A DNA stretch of 21,870 nt, taken from the NCBI GenBank assembly GCA_904502115.1, contig CAJGDW010000014.1:1-21870 (forward strand). Reading direction: 5' to 3'. A program made the translations under genes and the position numbers. Positions 6,493 through 14,004 of this stretch are shown in pieces. Source of the DNA: Paludibacteraceae bacterium (GTDB lineage Bacteria > Bacteroidota > Bacteroidia > Bacteroidales > Paludibacteraceae). The notes under the pieces were generated by a model. It saw only the letters and a program-made list of their open reading frames with translations, did no database searches and had not been told where the DNA came from. Numbering within the stretch: the stretch's first letter is position 1; the number at the start of each line of letters is the position of its first letter.

Positions 6493-7752
6493 TTAGTCGC
6501 GATACACCACAGCGTTATAAATATCGCGGACTTTAAGGCCAGCTTTGTCCCAAGTAATGCGGTTTACCTCGTCGCGCCCTTCTTTGCTTAAGGTTTGGTA
6601 AATGGACGGATATTCCACAATGGCATAAATGGCATCGGCCATGGCATCAATGTCCCAGTAATCGGTTTTGATGGCGTGATCTAGAATTTCGGCACAACCC
6701 GATTGTTTGGATATAATAGAGGGGGTACCCACCTGCATGGCCTCTAAGGGCGATATACCAAAGGGTTCGGACACCGATGGCATCATGTACACATCGCTAT
6801 CGGCCAACATTTGGGTTACTTGCTTGCCTTTTAAGAAACCAGGGAAATGCATTTTATCGGCAATGCCACGTGTAGCAGCAAGGTCTATCATCGCCTGCAT
6901 CATATCGCCGCTGCCTGCCATCACAAAACGCACATTTTTGGTACGTTCCAATACCTTGGCAGCTGCTTCTATAAAGTATTCAGGACCCTTTTGCATGGTA
7001 ATACGTCCTAAAAAGGTAACCAGTTTTTCTTTGCGGGGCGTTTTTACAAATTGCTCTACGTTGGGAATGGGGTCTACCGCATTGTGTACGGTAGTTACCT
7101 TGCGTGGGTCTTGGTGGTATTTCTCTATAACGGTACGACGGGTTAGATCGCTCACGCAAATAATGTGATCGGCAATGTCCATGCCTCGTTTTTCGATGCT
7201 GTACACCGTTGGATTAACTTGTCCGCGGCTGCGGTCAAAATCGGTAGCATGCACGTGAATCACCAAGGGTTTGCCTGTAATCTGCTTGGCAAAAATACCG
7301 GCTGGATAGGTCAACCAGTCGTGCGAGTGAATGACATCAAAGTCCAAACTATGCGCCAATACGCCGGCTACCGCCTCGTAATTGCTAATTTCTTGCAACA
7401 AGTTATCGGGGTATCTGCCCGAAAACTCAATGCAACCAATGTTGTTGGTTCCAATGCGGCTGTAATCGTATCGAATGTGATCGCGGTAAAAATAATACTC
7501 ATCGGGGTGCATAATGCCACCCAAAGTTTTATCCACCTGGTCGTACGATGCCTCTTTCCAAACAACCGGTACATTGCACGCACCAATTATTTTTAAGAAA
7601 CTCTGGTCTTCGTCGCCGTGTGGTTTGGGTATAACAAAGGTAATGGACAAATCTTCTTGCTCTGCCATACCCCGCGTTAATCCATAACTAGCGGTTCCCA
7701 GACCTCCTAATATGTGCGGTGGAAATTCCCACCCAAACATCAATGCTTTCAT
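6493..7752 (-). CDS. GT4-family glycosyltransferase (glycogen synthase-like)
   Basis: This 419-aa GT-B glycosyltransferase belongs to family GT4 and probably extends alpha-1,4 glucan from a nucleotide sugar in the cytosol. The N-terminal Rossmann half begins MKALMFGWEFPPHILGGLGT, with the glycine-rich donor/acceptor loop. FDVIHSHDWLTYPAG and VIHVHATDFDRS follow. The C-terminal half has VTFLGRITMQKGPEYFIEAA and the retaining E-x7-E motif in SEPFGISPLEAMQVGTPSI. The gene starts 10 bp after the debranching-enzyme stop and precedes GH57, so a storage-polysaccharide role is more likely than cell-surface glycan synthesis. The stop codon lies inside a repeat octamer. Confidence 0.88.
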   Translation of the reverse strand: MKALMFGWEFPPHILGGLGTASYGLTRGMAEQEDLSITFVIPKPHGDEDQSFLKIIGACNVPVVWKEASYDQVDKTLGGIMHPDEYYFYRDHIRYDYSRIGTNNIGCIEFSGRYPDNLLQEISNYEAVAGVLAHSLDFDVIHSHDWLTYPAGIFAKQITGKPLVIHVHATDFDRSRGQVNPTVYSIEKRGMDIADHIICVSDLTRRTVIEKYHQDPRKVTTVHNAVDPIPNVEQFVKTPRKEKLVTFLGRITMQKGPEYFIEAAAKVLERTKNVRFVMAGSGDMMQAMIDLAATRGIADKMHFPGFLKGKQVTQMLADSDVYMMPSVSEPFGISPLEAMQVGTPSIISKQSGCAEILDHAIKTDYWDIDAMADAIYAIVEYPSIYQTLSKEGRDEVNRITWDKAGLKVRDIYNAVVYRD

Positions 7753-7762
7753 AGTAAGGGAA

Positions 7763-9685
7763 TTACTGCATATCGTTTAACAATTGTAATGTTCTTAAAA
7801 TTTCGCCTACCGATGGCGCATACGACATAGCCCCGTGTCCCTTAAAGGGTGGATTGCCATCGTGCAATTCGGAAAGCGTACCCACGCAAAGTTTTTTCAT
7901 TTCGGCTTCCATGCCAATGAGCAAACGTTCTACAAACGAAACGCCTCCTTGCTTGTGTATTTTTAGGTATGCCTCTGCGTAAGCACCTGTAAACCATGGC
8001 CATACTGGGCCGTTGTGGTAGTTACGGTTGCGTTCTAGCATACCCCCTACGTAGTTGGGACGGTACGAACCACTTTTGGGACTTAAGCTGCGTAACCCCT
8101 TGGTAGTAAGCAACTCGCGTGTACAAACATCAAGCACCGATTTTTGTTGTTGACGGTTCAGGGGCGAGAAAGGCAACGATACTGCCAATATCATATTGGG
8201 ACGCACCTCCACATCGCGGTACTGTCCGTTTACATAATCGTACAAATAAAGACCGTTCCAGAACGTAGCCACAAAAGACTGCTCTACATCGGTAGTTAAT
8301 TGGGCCAAGCGACTGCGTTGGGCAGCGGTTTTTGCTATCGATTGTGCAAAACACAACGCATTGTACCACAAGGCATTTAACTCTACTACATAACCCGTAC
8401 GGGGGGTAATGGGCAACCCGTTTTCGGTGGCATTCATCCATGTCATGGGCACCACAGTGCCATCTACGTAGAGCAAACCGCCCGCTTGCATGTACACGTG
8501 GGGATGGTGCTGATCGGCAATAAATTCCACTATTTGCACCACCATTTTTGCCATTTCATCGGGCAAAATTCCTTTTTTATCTTGGTTGGCATATTGTTGC
8601 AATGCCCATATAAACCACAACAAAGCATCGGGCGAATCCAATTCGGAAATGGATTTACATTCTGCCCCATCCATAAAGGCTTCTATTTCAGCTAGCGCCG
8701 ATTGAGCCAAATCCAGGAACAAATCCTTTTCGCCTATGCTCAAAGTACAGCCAGGCATGGCTATGAATTGATCGCGGGCACGTACTCCAAACCAGGGATA
8801 CCCTGCTAACAGGTACAACCCATCGCCACGTTTGGCAGTAAACTGAATGGCAGCATTGCGCAAACAATGGTACATATCCACACGCGCTTGGCGCAACGAA
8901 AGTTCGTCGTCCCAGATTTTTTTCAGTTTAGCAGGCGATACCTCGCTAATACCTGCCGATACATAAATGCTTTCGCCTTTTTTAATGGGCATTTCAAAAT
9001 AACCAGGCACCAGCAAATCTTCGGTATAAGGACACCCCCTTTCTAACTCTTTGGCATACATGATATGGTTGTACCAATGAGGGTTATGCACATAATGGGG
9101 TTGTTTGGAAAATTGCAAGTACAAGGTTGGGTACTGTGGATAGAGCTGAAAAGAAGCTCCCTTGGTAGCGGTTTGAAAGTGGGTAGATGCCTGATTGTTG
9201 GCCTTGGACAACTCGTGCACCCCACGAAACGCCAAAAAGGGTTTGAATCGGATGGTAGTGGCCGAGTGCGCCTGAAGCAACGTATATTTGGTAATGGTAC
9301 GCGCCTCGTTCGATACCATAAGGCGCTCTTTGGAAATAATCACCCCACCCACACGGTAGATGGTTTTTGAGATTAGTTCGCAGGTAAACTCACGAATGTA
9401 TTTATGCCCATTGGGACTGAAATGATTGCCCTCGTATTGATGCACACCCAAGTTAAACTCTGCGCTGTGCTGAATAATGGTTTCGTCGAGCGACGAGAGC
9501 AAAATATGGTTGTTGTTATCGATGGACGGAATGGGAATTACCAATTGCCCGTGGTACTTGCGGGTATTACAATCTACCAATGTGGTGCTGTTGTAAGCAC
9601 CCGAACGATTGGTACGTAGCATCTCTTTGGTAAGCGACTTCTCTAGGTTGGTGAGAACGGTCTTGTCGAAATTTAAGTAGTTCAT
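7763..9685 (-). CDS. Glycogen debranching enzyme (amylo-alpha-1,6-glucosidase)
   Basis: The product (640 aa from the ATG at 9685) is a bacterial glycogen-debranching protein that hydrolyses alpha-1,6 branches. It has an N-terminal beta-rich GDE_N-type domain (about 1-270; TNRSGAYNSTTLVDCNTRKY). This is followed by an (alpha/alpha)6 catalytic domain with GYPWFGVRARDQFIAMPGC, where family members commonly show GYPWF-x-WGRD, and NYHNGPVWPWFTGAYAEA. A TTG 39 bp further upstream (9724) keeps the frame open. I prefer the ATG because a -7-like box (9712-9719) lies between the two, so the upstream start would not be transcribed from it. The GT4 gene follows after 10 bp. No signal peptide is seen, so the enzyme is cytosolic. 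Confidence 0.9.
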   Translation of the reverse strand: MNYLNFDKTVLTNLEKSLTKEMLRTNRSGAYNSTTLVDCNTRKYHGQLVIPIPSIDNNNHILLSSLDETIIQHSAEFNLGVHQYEGNHFSPNGHKYIREFTCELISKTIYRVGGVIISKERLMVSNEARTITKYTLLQAHSATTIRFKPFLAFRGVHELSKANNQASTHFQTATKGASFQLYPQYPTLYLQFSKQPHYVHNPHWYNHIMYAKELERGCPYTEDLLVPGYFEMPIKKGESIYVSAGISEVSPAKLKKIWDDELSLRQARVDMYHCLRNAAIQFTAKRGDGLYLLAGYPWFGVRARDQFIAMPGCTLSIGEKDLFLDLAQSALAEIEAFMDGAECKSISELDSPDALLWFIWALQQYANQDKKGILPDEMAKMVVQIVEFIADQHHPHVYMQAGGLLYVDGTVVPMTWMNATENGLPITPRTGYVVELNALWYNALCFAQSIAKTAAQRSRLAQLTTDVEQSFVATFWNGLYLYDYVNGQYRDVEVRPNMILAVSLPFSPLNRQQQKSVLDVCTRELLTTKGLRSLSPKSGSYRPNYVGGMLERNRNYHNGPVWPWFTGAYAEAYLKIHKQGGVSFVERLLIGMEAEMKKLCVGTLSELHDGNPPFKGHGAMSYAPSVGEILRTLQLLNDMQ

Positions 9686-9711
9686 GACCCTTGAATTTTT
9701 GCAATCGTTTG

Positions 9712-9743
9712 CTAAAATAAACAAAATTTAGACAAAGGGCAAA
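9712..9743 (-). promoter_or_regulatory. Probable promoter of the glycogen gene cluster
   Basis: On the - strand TTTG (9743-9740), a 20-bp spacer and TATTTTAG (9719-9712) match the consensus with one difference in the -7 box. The predicted start near 9705 gives a leader of about 20 nt to the ATG at 9685. Confidence 0.4.
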
Positions 9744-9754
9744 TTTTCAGGTAA

Positions 9755-10591
9755 TTAAATAGAAAAGTGTGCTTTTACGTAGCGAGGAAGGTTAAATGTA
9801 TCAAGTTCTACGCTTGCCTGATAACCCACTTGAGTAAACAATTGTTGGGTTTCGGATCCCAATGCCTGGTTAATTTCTAGGTACACCAACGGAATGTTAT
9901 GAGCGGCATATTGGGCAATTGCCTGGTAAAACAACAAAGGAGTTTCGTTGGGTACAAACAATGCCAAATGAGGTTCGTGCTGCAACACGTGTTCTTCGAT
10001 ATCGCTTTTTTCGGATTCCATTACGTAAGGAGGATTGCTGACCAATATATCAAAGTCGGGCAGCAATTGGCTGGATTCGGTTAAAAAATTCAGCTGCTTA
10101 AACTGCACATTTACCCCGATGGAATGGGCGTTTTTTTGCGCTACTTGCAAGGCTTTTTCGGATACATCTACGGCGGTTAACTCAGCTTGTGGCAAGTAAT
10201 GCGCCAGGCTAATGGCAATGCAACCACTACCCGTACCTACATCCAAAATGCGCAGGTTTTTACGGTGCTTGTTTTGGTCGATGATTTGACGTACCAAAAA
10301 AGCGGTTTCGGGGCGTGGAATTAATACATCGGGGGTAACGGCAAAGCGGAGGTCTAAAAAAGTTTCGTAACCCAATACGTATTGCAAAGGGGTGTGCGCT
10401 GCCAGCTGTTGCAACATGTCTACAAGGGTGGCGTACTGCTGGGGCGTAGCGGTTAAGTCGGACAAAAAATAGGTTTTTTGTTCGTCAACTTGCAGTACTT
10501 GTGCCACACAGGCCCTAAAAATAAGCGATGCTTCGTGGGGCGAGTAATAGGGCGACAATTGCTGTTTGTATTGGGCATAAAGCGCTTGCAT
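9755..10591 (-). CDS. prmC: Release factor glutamine methyltransferase PrmC (HemK)
   Basis: PrmC methylates the GGQ glutamine of peptide-chain release factors using S-adenosylmethionine. The 278-aa length is typical. The N-terminal helical domain (1-80) leads to IPRPETAFLV (91-100). SAM motif I is ILDVGTGSGCIAISLA (about 115-130), and the catalytic NPPY is at 186-189 within FDILVSNPPYV. It lies 69 bp upstream of the debranching enzyme on the same strand, and its mRNA may run into that gene. The -7 box TATCTTTG ends only 4 nt before the ATG, so the message may be leaderless. Confidence 0.95.
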   Translation of the reverse strand: MQALYAQYKQQLSPYYSPHEASLIFRACVAQVLQVDEQKTYFLSDLTATPQQYATLVDMLQQLAAHTPLQYVLGYETFLDLRFAVTPDVLIPRPETAFLVRQIIDQNKHRKNLRILDVGTGSGCIAISLAHYLPQAELTAVDVSEKALQVAQKNAHSIGVNVQFKQLNFLTESSQLLPDFDILVSNPPYVMESEKSDIEEHVLQHEPHLALFVPNETPLLFYQAIAQYAAHNIPLVYLEINQALGSETQQLFTQVGYQASVELDTFNLPRYVKAHFSI

Positions 10592-10595
10592 GGTG

Positions 10596-10603
10596 CAAAG
10601 ATA
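10596..10603 (-). promoter_or_regulatory. -7 element of the prmC promoter, very close to the ATG
   Basis: The - strand reads TATCTTTG then CACC then the prmC ATG. A GTTG sits about 18 bp upstream of the box as a possible -33. With a normal box-to-start distance, transcription would begin at or next to the A of the ATG. Confidence 0.45.
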
Positions 10604-10665
10604 ACGTAATTTACATTACATCAACACAATATCCACGGGCTGTATCAAAGAAAAATGCTAAATAA

Positions 10666-10697
10666 TTTGGTTCAGAGCGCCAAAAGGTGTAATTTTG
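10666..10697 (+). promoter_or_regulatory. Promoter of the ribD-cls-aroK operon
   Basis: TTTG (10666-10669), a 20-bp spacer and TAATTTTG (10690-10697) fit the Bacteroidota consensus. The start near 10704 gives a leader of about 75 nt that contains the heptamer repeat tract. Confidence 0.6.
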
Positions 10698-10733
10698 ACT
10701 TACACAATTAACAAGGCAAGTTGCACTTTCAAT

Positions 10734-10782
10734 TTTTGACCGTTGACTTTTGACTTTTGACTTTCGACTTTCGACTTATGAC
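10734..10782. repeat. 7-bp tandem repeat (TTTTGAC), seven units, reaching into ribD
   Basis: Units are TTTTGAC, CGTTGAC, TTTTGAC, TTTTGAC, TTTCGAC, TTTCGAC and TTATGAC. The last unit provides the ribD ATG (10778-10780). The tract occupies the place where a ribosome-binding region would be. Confidence 0.85.
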
Positions 10783-11800
10783 CTTTAACGACAATACATA
10801 CATGAAGCGTTGCTTCTATTTAGCGCGTTTGGGGCGAGGCTATGTGGCCCCTAACCCCATGGTAGGGTGTGTGGTGGTGGCACAGGGGCGAATTATTGGC
10901 GAGGGCTATCACAGGCAGCACGGCGGGCCACATGCCGAGGTAAACGCGCTAAATAGCGTCAAAGAAAGGCATTTGCTACCCGAAAGCACGGTGTACGTCA
11001 ATTTAGAGCCCTGCTCACACTACGGCAAAACACCTCCTTGCGCCGACAGATTGGTATGCGAGGGCGTTAAGAAAGTGGTTATCAGCAACCTAGACCCTAA
11101 CCCACAAGTAGCCGGAAGGGGCATTGCCAAGTTGCAAGCAGCAGGCATAGAGGTGATAACGGGCATATTGGAAAAAGAAGGATACAACCTCAACAAGCGA
11201 TTCTTTACCTATTTTACCCAACACCGACCCTACATCATCTTAAAATGGGCGCAAACAGCCGATGGTTTTTTGGATGCGTTTGACGATAAACCCATCCGCA
11301 TATCGACCGATATTAGCAAAGCATTGGTACACCAAATGCGTGCCGAAGAAAGTGCCATTCTGGTAGGTACACAAACTGCCCTAAAAGACAATCCCAGTTT
11401 GCATACCCGCCGCTGGTTTGGCAAGCATCCGCTTCGCATTGCCATCGATAGGAACCTAAAAATTCCGCCTACACACCATTTATTGGACCAATCGCAGGCA
11501 ACGTTGATTGTAAACGCTCACCAAAACGACAACATCTATTGGCAGGCAGATTTTAACCAAAACATTATACCTGGGCTACTTACCGAACTTTATAACAGAA
11601 AAATTCAGTCCATCATTATTGAAGGAGGCGAAAAAACCTTGCTCTCGTTTATAGAAGGCAACTATTTTGACGAAATTCAGGTAGAAATAGGCCGTTTTTG
11701 TTGCCAGGAAGGCACGCCTGCCCCTGTTATCCAACACAAAGGCTTACGCAAGGAAATACAACACATTGGCGATGCCACCTTTATTCACTACTATCGATAA
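10778..11800 (+). CDS. ribD: Bifunctional riboflavin deaminase/reductase RibD
   Basis: RibD deaminates and then reduces the pyrimidine intermediate of riboflavin synthesis in the cytosol. The deaminase domain (1-150) starts NTYMKRCFYLARLGRGYVAP and has the zinc site GGPHAEVNAL (H52, E54) with PCSHYGKTPPC (C79, C88). The reductase domain (about 155-340) has the DHFR-like FTYFTQHRPYIILKWAQTAD and the later SIIIEGGEKTLLSF. From the ATG at 10778 the length is 340 aa, a normal value. A TTG at 10757 in the repeat tract would add 7 residues and is less likely. The cls start codon directly abuts the ribD stop codon. Confidence 0.95.
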   Translation: MTFNDNTYMKRCFYLARLGRGYVAPNPMVGCVVVAQGRIIGEGYHRQHGGPHAEVNALNSVKERHLLPESTVYVNLEPCSHYGKTPPCADRLVCEGVKKVVISNLDPNPQVAGRGIAKLQAAGIEVITGILEKEGYNLNKRFFTYFTQHRPYIILKWAQTADGFLDAFDDKPIRISTDISKALVHQMRAEESAILVGTQTALKDNPSLHTRRWFGKHPLRIAIDRNLKIPPTHHLLDQSQATLIVNAHQNDNIYWQADFNQNIIPGLLTELYNRKIQSIIIEGGEKTLLSFIEGNYFDEIQVEIGRFCCQEGTPAPVIQHKGLRKEIQHIGDATFIHYYR

Positions 11801-13237
11801 ATGGAATTATTAGAGCAAATACTAGAATATGTAATTGCAGGTGCTTATTGGTACTTGGTAATTGCCAGCGTTGCGGTGGTTCTGCTAGAAAATAAAAACC
11901 CTGTTAGAACCGTTGCTTGGGTACTTCTATTGCTCTTTTTACCCTATTTTGGATTGCTTTTGTACGTTGTTTTTGGCCGAAGCTTTAAACGCCAAAGCAG
12001 GCTAACACGCAAAATGCGCATGCAAATGGTAAACGATATTGAACTCGCTTTACAACACAGAAACGAAGGTCAGAACAACCCCCTATTAGAACAACATAGC
12101 ACACTTACCCGACTGCTTAGCAGAACGGCACATGCGCCCGTTTTTGCCAACAACAACGTAGATATCTATACCGACGGAAAGAAACTTTTGGATGATATGC
12201 TGGCCGACATAGAACACGCCAAACACCACATCCATGCCGAATACTACATTATTGAAAGCGATGAAACCGGCGAGGCCTTTAAAAATGCCCTTATCAAAAA
12301 AGCCAAAGAGGGCATAGAAGTGCGCCTTATTTACGATGACTTAGGCAGCTGGCATTTGAAACGCTCTACCATTAACGAGATGCGCAAAGCAGGCATTAAA
12401 TTGCGCACGTTTTTTAAAATTCGTTTCCCCTACTTTACCACCAAACTAAACTACCGCAACCACCGAAAAATTGTGGTAGTAGATGGTCATATTGGCTATT
12501 TGGGTGGATTTAACGTTGCCGACCGCTACACCAAGGGACTCGATTGGGGAATTTGGCGCGATACGCATATTCGTATAGAAGGAAATGGCGTAATTGGTTT
12601 GCAAAGTATTTTCCAAACCGATTGGCTGTACATGAGTAAAAAATTCTTTAGTGGTAATAAATATTTCCCCGTTTCATCGAAAGAAAGTAACACATGCCTG
12701 CAAATTGTAGGCAGTGGTCCCGACCGCGATTGGGAAACCATTATGCAAGGCTATTTGCATGCCATCATGCACGCAAAAAAGAACGTTTACATTCAAACTC
12801 CGTATTTCTTGCCCAACGAGAGCATTGCTAATGCCATTGAAATGGCTGCGTTGCGTGGAGTAGACGTAAGGCTCATGATTCCGTTTAGGAGCGACGAGCG
12901 CATTGCCTTTGAGGCGAGCCTATCGTACATGAAAAACATCCTAAAATCGGGCGTAAAAGTATTGCAATACCACAAAGGGTTTATTCATAGCAAAACCATG
13001 GTAATTGACGATGAATTGAGCATTGTAGGAACCGCCAACATGGACTTGCGCAGCTTTGAACAAAACTTTGAAGTAAGCGCCTTTATCTACGATAGGCAGA
13101 AAGCAGAAGAACTCACCAAAATCTTTTTGCGCGATGCCAGATCTTGCAAAAAATTGACCCTACGCAAATGGGAACAACGACCCCTGTACAAAAAAATTAT
13201 TCAGTCGCTTGCACGCCTCTTGAGCCCTGCCCTATGA
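11801..13237 (+). CDS. cls: Cardiolipin synthase, phospholipase D family
   Basis: This 478-aa membrane protein should join two phosphatidylglycerols into cardiolipin. Two N-terminal transmembrane helices are clear (about 10-29 and 38-58; TVAWVLLLLFLPYFGLLLYV). Two HKD motifs follow: HRKIVVVD (H221, K223, D228) with GGFN after it, and HSKTMVIDD (H396, K398, D403) with GTANMDLRSFEQNFE. Length agrees with bacterial ClsA-type enzymes. The gene starts right at the ribD stop and its stop overlaps the aroK start (ATGA at 13234-13237), so translation is probably coupled. A riboflavin-lipid-aromatic grouping suggests a growth-related operon rather than one pathway. Confidence 0.95.
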   Translation: MELLEQILEYVIAGAYWYLVIASVAVVLLENKNPVRTVAWVLLLLFLPYFGLLLYVVFGRSFKRQSRLTRKMRMQMVNDIELALQHRNEGQNNPLLEQHSTLTRLLSRTAHAPVFANNNVDIYTDGKKLLDDMLADIEHAKHHIHAEYYIIESDETGEAFKNALIKKAKEGIEVRLIYDDLGSWHLKRSTINEMRKAGIKLRTFFKIRFPYFTTKLNYRNHRKIVVVDGHIGYLGGFNVADRYTKGLDWGIWRDTHIRIEGNGVIGLQSIFQTDWLYMSKKFFSGNKYFPVSSKESNTCLQIVGSGPDRDWETIMQGYLHAIMHAKKNVYIQTPYFLPNESIANAIEMAALRGVDVRLMIPFRSDERIAFEASLSYMKNILKSGVKVLQYHKGFIHSKTMVIDDELSIVGTANMDLRSFEQNFEVSAFIYDRQKAEELTKIFLRDARSCKKLTLRKWEQRPLYKKIIQSLARLLSPAL

Positions 13238-13743
13238 CACGCATCTTTTTAATTGGATACATGTGTGCTGGTAAAACTACCATCGGCACCGAACTAGCAC
13301 AAAAATTGGGCTATAGGTTTATAGACCTGGATCAATACATCGAACAGCAAGAAGGAAAAACCATTTCGGCTCTGTTTGCCGAAAAAGGTGAGGCGTATTT
13401 TAGAGGGTTAGAGCGCAAAGCATTGGCCGATATGTTTTTGCAAAAAAAAGTGGTGATTGCCACTGGCGGTGGCACTCCCTGCCAAGCAGATAACATGGCA
13501 CTGATGAACCAAAACGGCACAACGGTATTTCTGAACCCCAGCCTAGATGAATTGGTAGCTCGATTGGAAATTGGCAAGCATACTCGCCCCTTACTAAAAG
13601 ACAAGACAAACGCAGAAATGCGCCATTTCATCGAAGAAATGATGGCCCAACGCCTACCCTACTATAGCCAAGCCCAATACACTTGCAGTGGCGATTTACT
13701 AACAGGTGCACAAGAGATTATCCAACTTTTACAAAACGTTTAA
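13234..13743 (+). CDS. aroK: Shikimate kinase
   Basis: Shikimate kinase phosphorylates shikimate at the 3-OH, step five of chorismate synthesis. From the ATG at 13234 the protein is 169 aa, the usual size. The P-loop is GYMCAGKTT (8-16; commonly GxMGSGKST, so here Cys-Ala replace Gly-Ser). DLDQYIE (D31, D33) binds shikimate, FRGLERKAL carries R57, and ATGGGTPC (76-83) is the GGG substrate loop. The frame stays open upstream to 13144 inside cls, but the ATG overlapping the cls stop is the natural start and gives the expected N-terminus MTRIFLIGY. It is the last clear gene of the ribD operon. Confidence 0.95.
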   Translation: MTRIFLIGYMCAGKTTIGTELAQKLGYRFIDLDQYIEQQEGKTISALFAEKGEAYFRGLERKALADMFLQKKVVIATGGGTPCQADNMALMNQNGTTVFLNPSLDELVARLEIGKHTRPLLKDKTNAEMRHFIEEMMAQRLPYYSQAQYTCSGDLLTGAQEIIQLLQNV

Positions 13744-13749
13744 AGCCGT

Positions 13750-13962
13750 ATGATAGAAGATTACTCATCATCATCGTCAGCTTTTATAGAACCCGGCATT
13801 GTTACCAAAGAATGGACGGGTATTTCTTGTTTACAGGTACGCTCGCGCAACGGTCTGTACATTGGAACACGTTACGGTAGGCGTTTTTGCTATAGTTCGC
13901 ACCTTACCCTCTATCCCTGCGGAAAAATACATAGAACTTTTCCAAGAGTGGGCAGCGAATAA
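13750..13962 (+). pseudogene. Short kinase-like fragment, probably a degraded gene
   Basis: This 70-codon frame starts 6 bp after aroK. Its first 46 residues (MIEDYSSSSSAFIEPGIVTK onward to TRYGRRF) look like the start of the Bacteroidota protein-kinase-like proteins, in which a similar RYGR-W segment leads into the ATP-binding lysine. Here it breaks off at that point. The remaining residues (YSSHLTLYPCGKIH) look non-native. The +1 frame is open over the same stretch and ends in a protein-like tail, VRTLPSIPAEKYIELFQEW, with AANK before a TAA at 13963-13965. A deletion or frameshift has probably joined remnants of one or two genes. The family assignment is from memory of similar sequences. 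Confidence 0.45.
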
Positions 13963-13964
13963 AT

Positions 13965-13998
13965 AAAAAACCTCGAGCCACATTGAAATGACTCGAGG
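13965..13998 (-). terminator. Terminator of the AAA ATPase gene (copy 1 of a duplicated hairpin)
   Basis: CCTCGAG (13971-13977) pairs with CTCGAGG (13992-13998), with CATT/AATG pairing inside the loop. On the - strand it is followed by TTTTTTATTT. The 28 bp at 13971-13998 are identical to 15474-15501. Confidence 0.8.
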
Positions 13999-14004
13999 AG
14001 AGTA

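Noticed and set aside
9686..9724. Longer debranching enzyme starting at TTG 9724
   Set aside because: The 13 extra residues (MFILANDCKNSRV) are not typical of the family, and the -7-like box lies inside this stretch.
13144..13233. N-terminal extension of shikimate kinase by 30 residues
   Set aside because: It would lie wholly inside the cls coding region; the ATG overlapping the cls stop gives the normal N-terminus.
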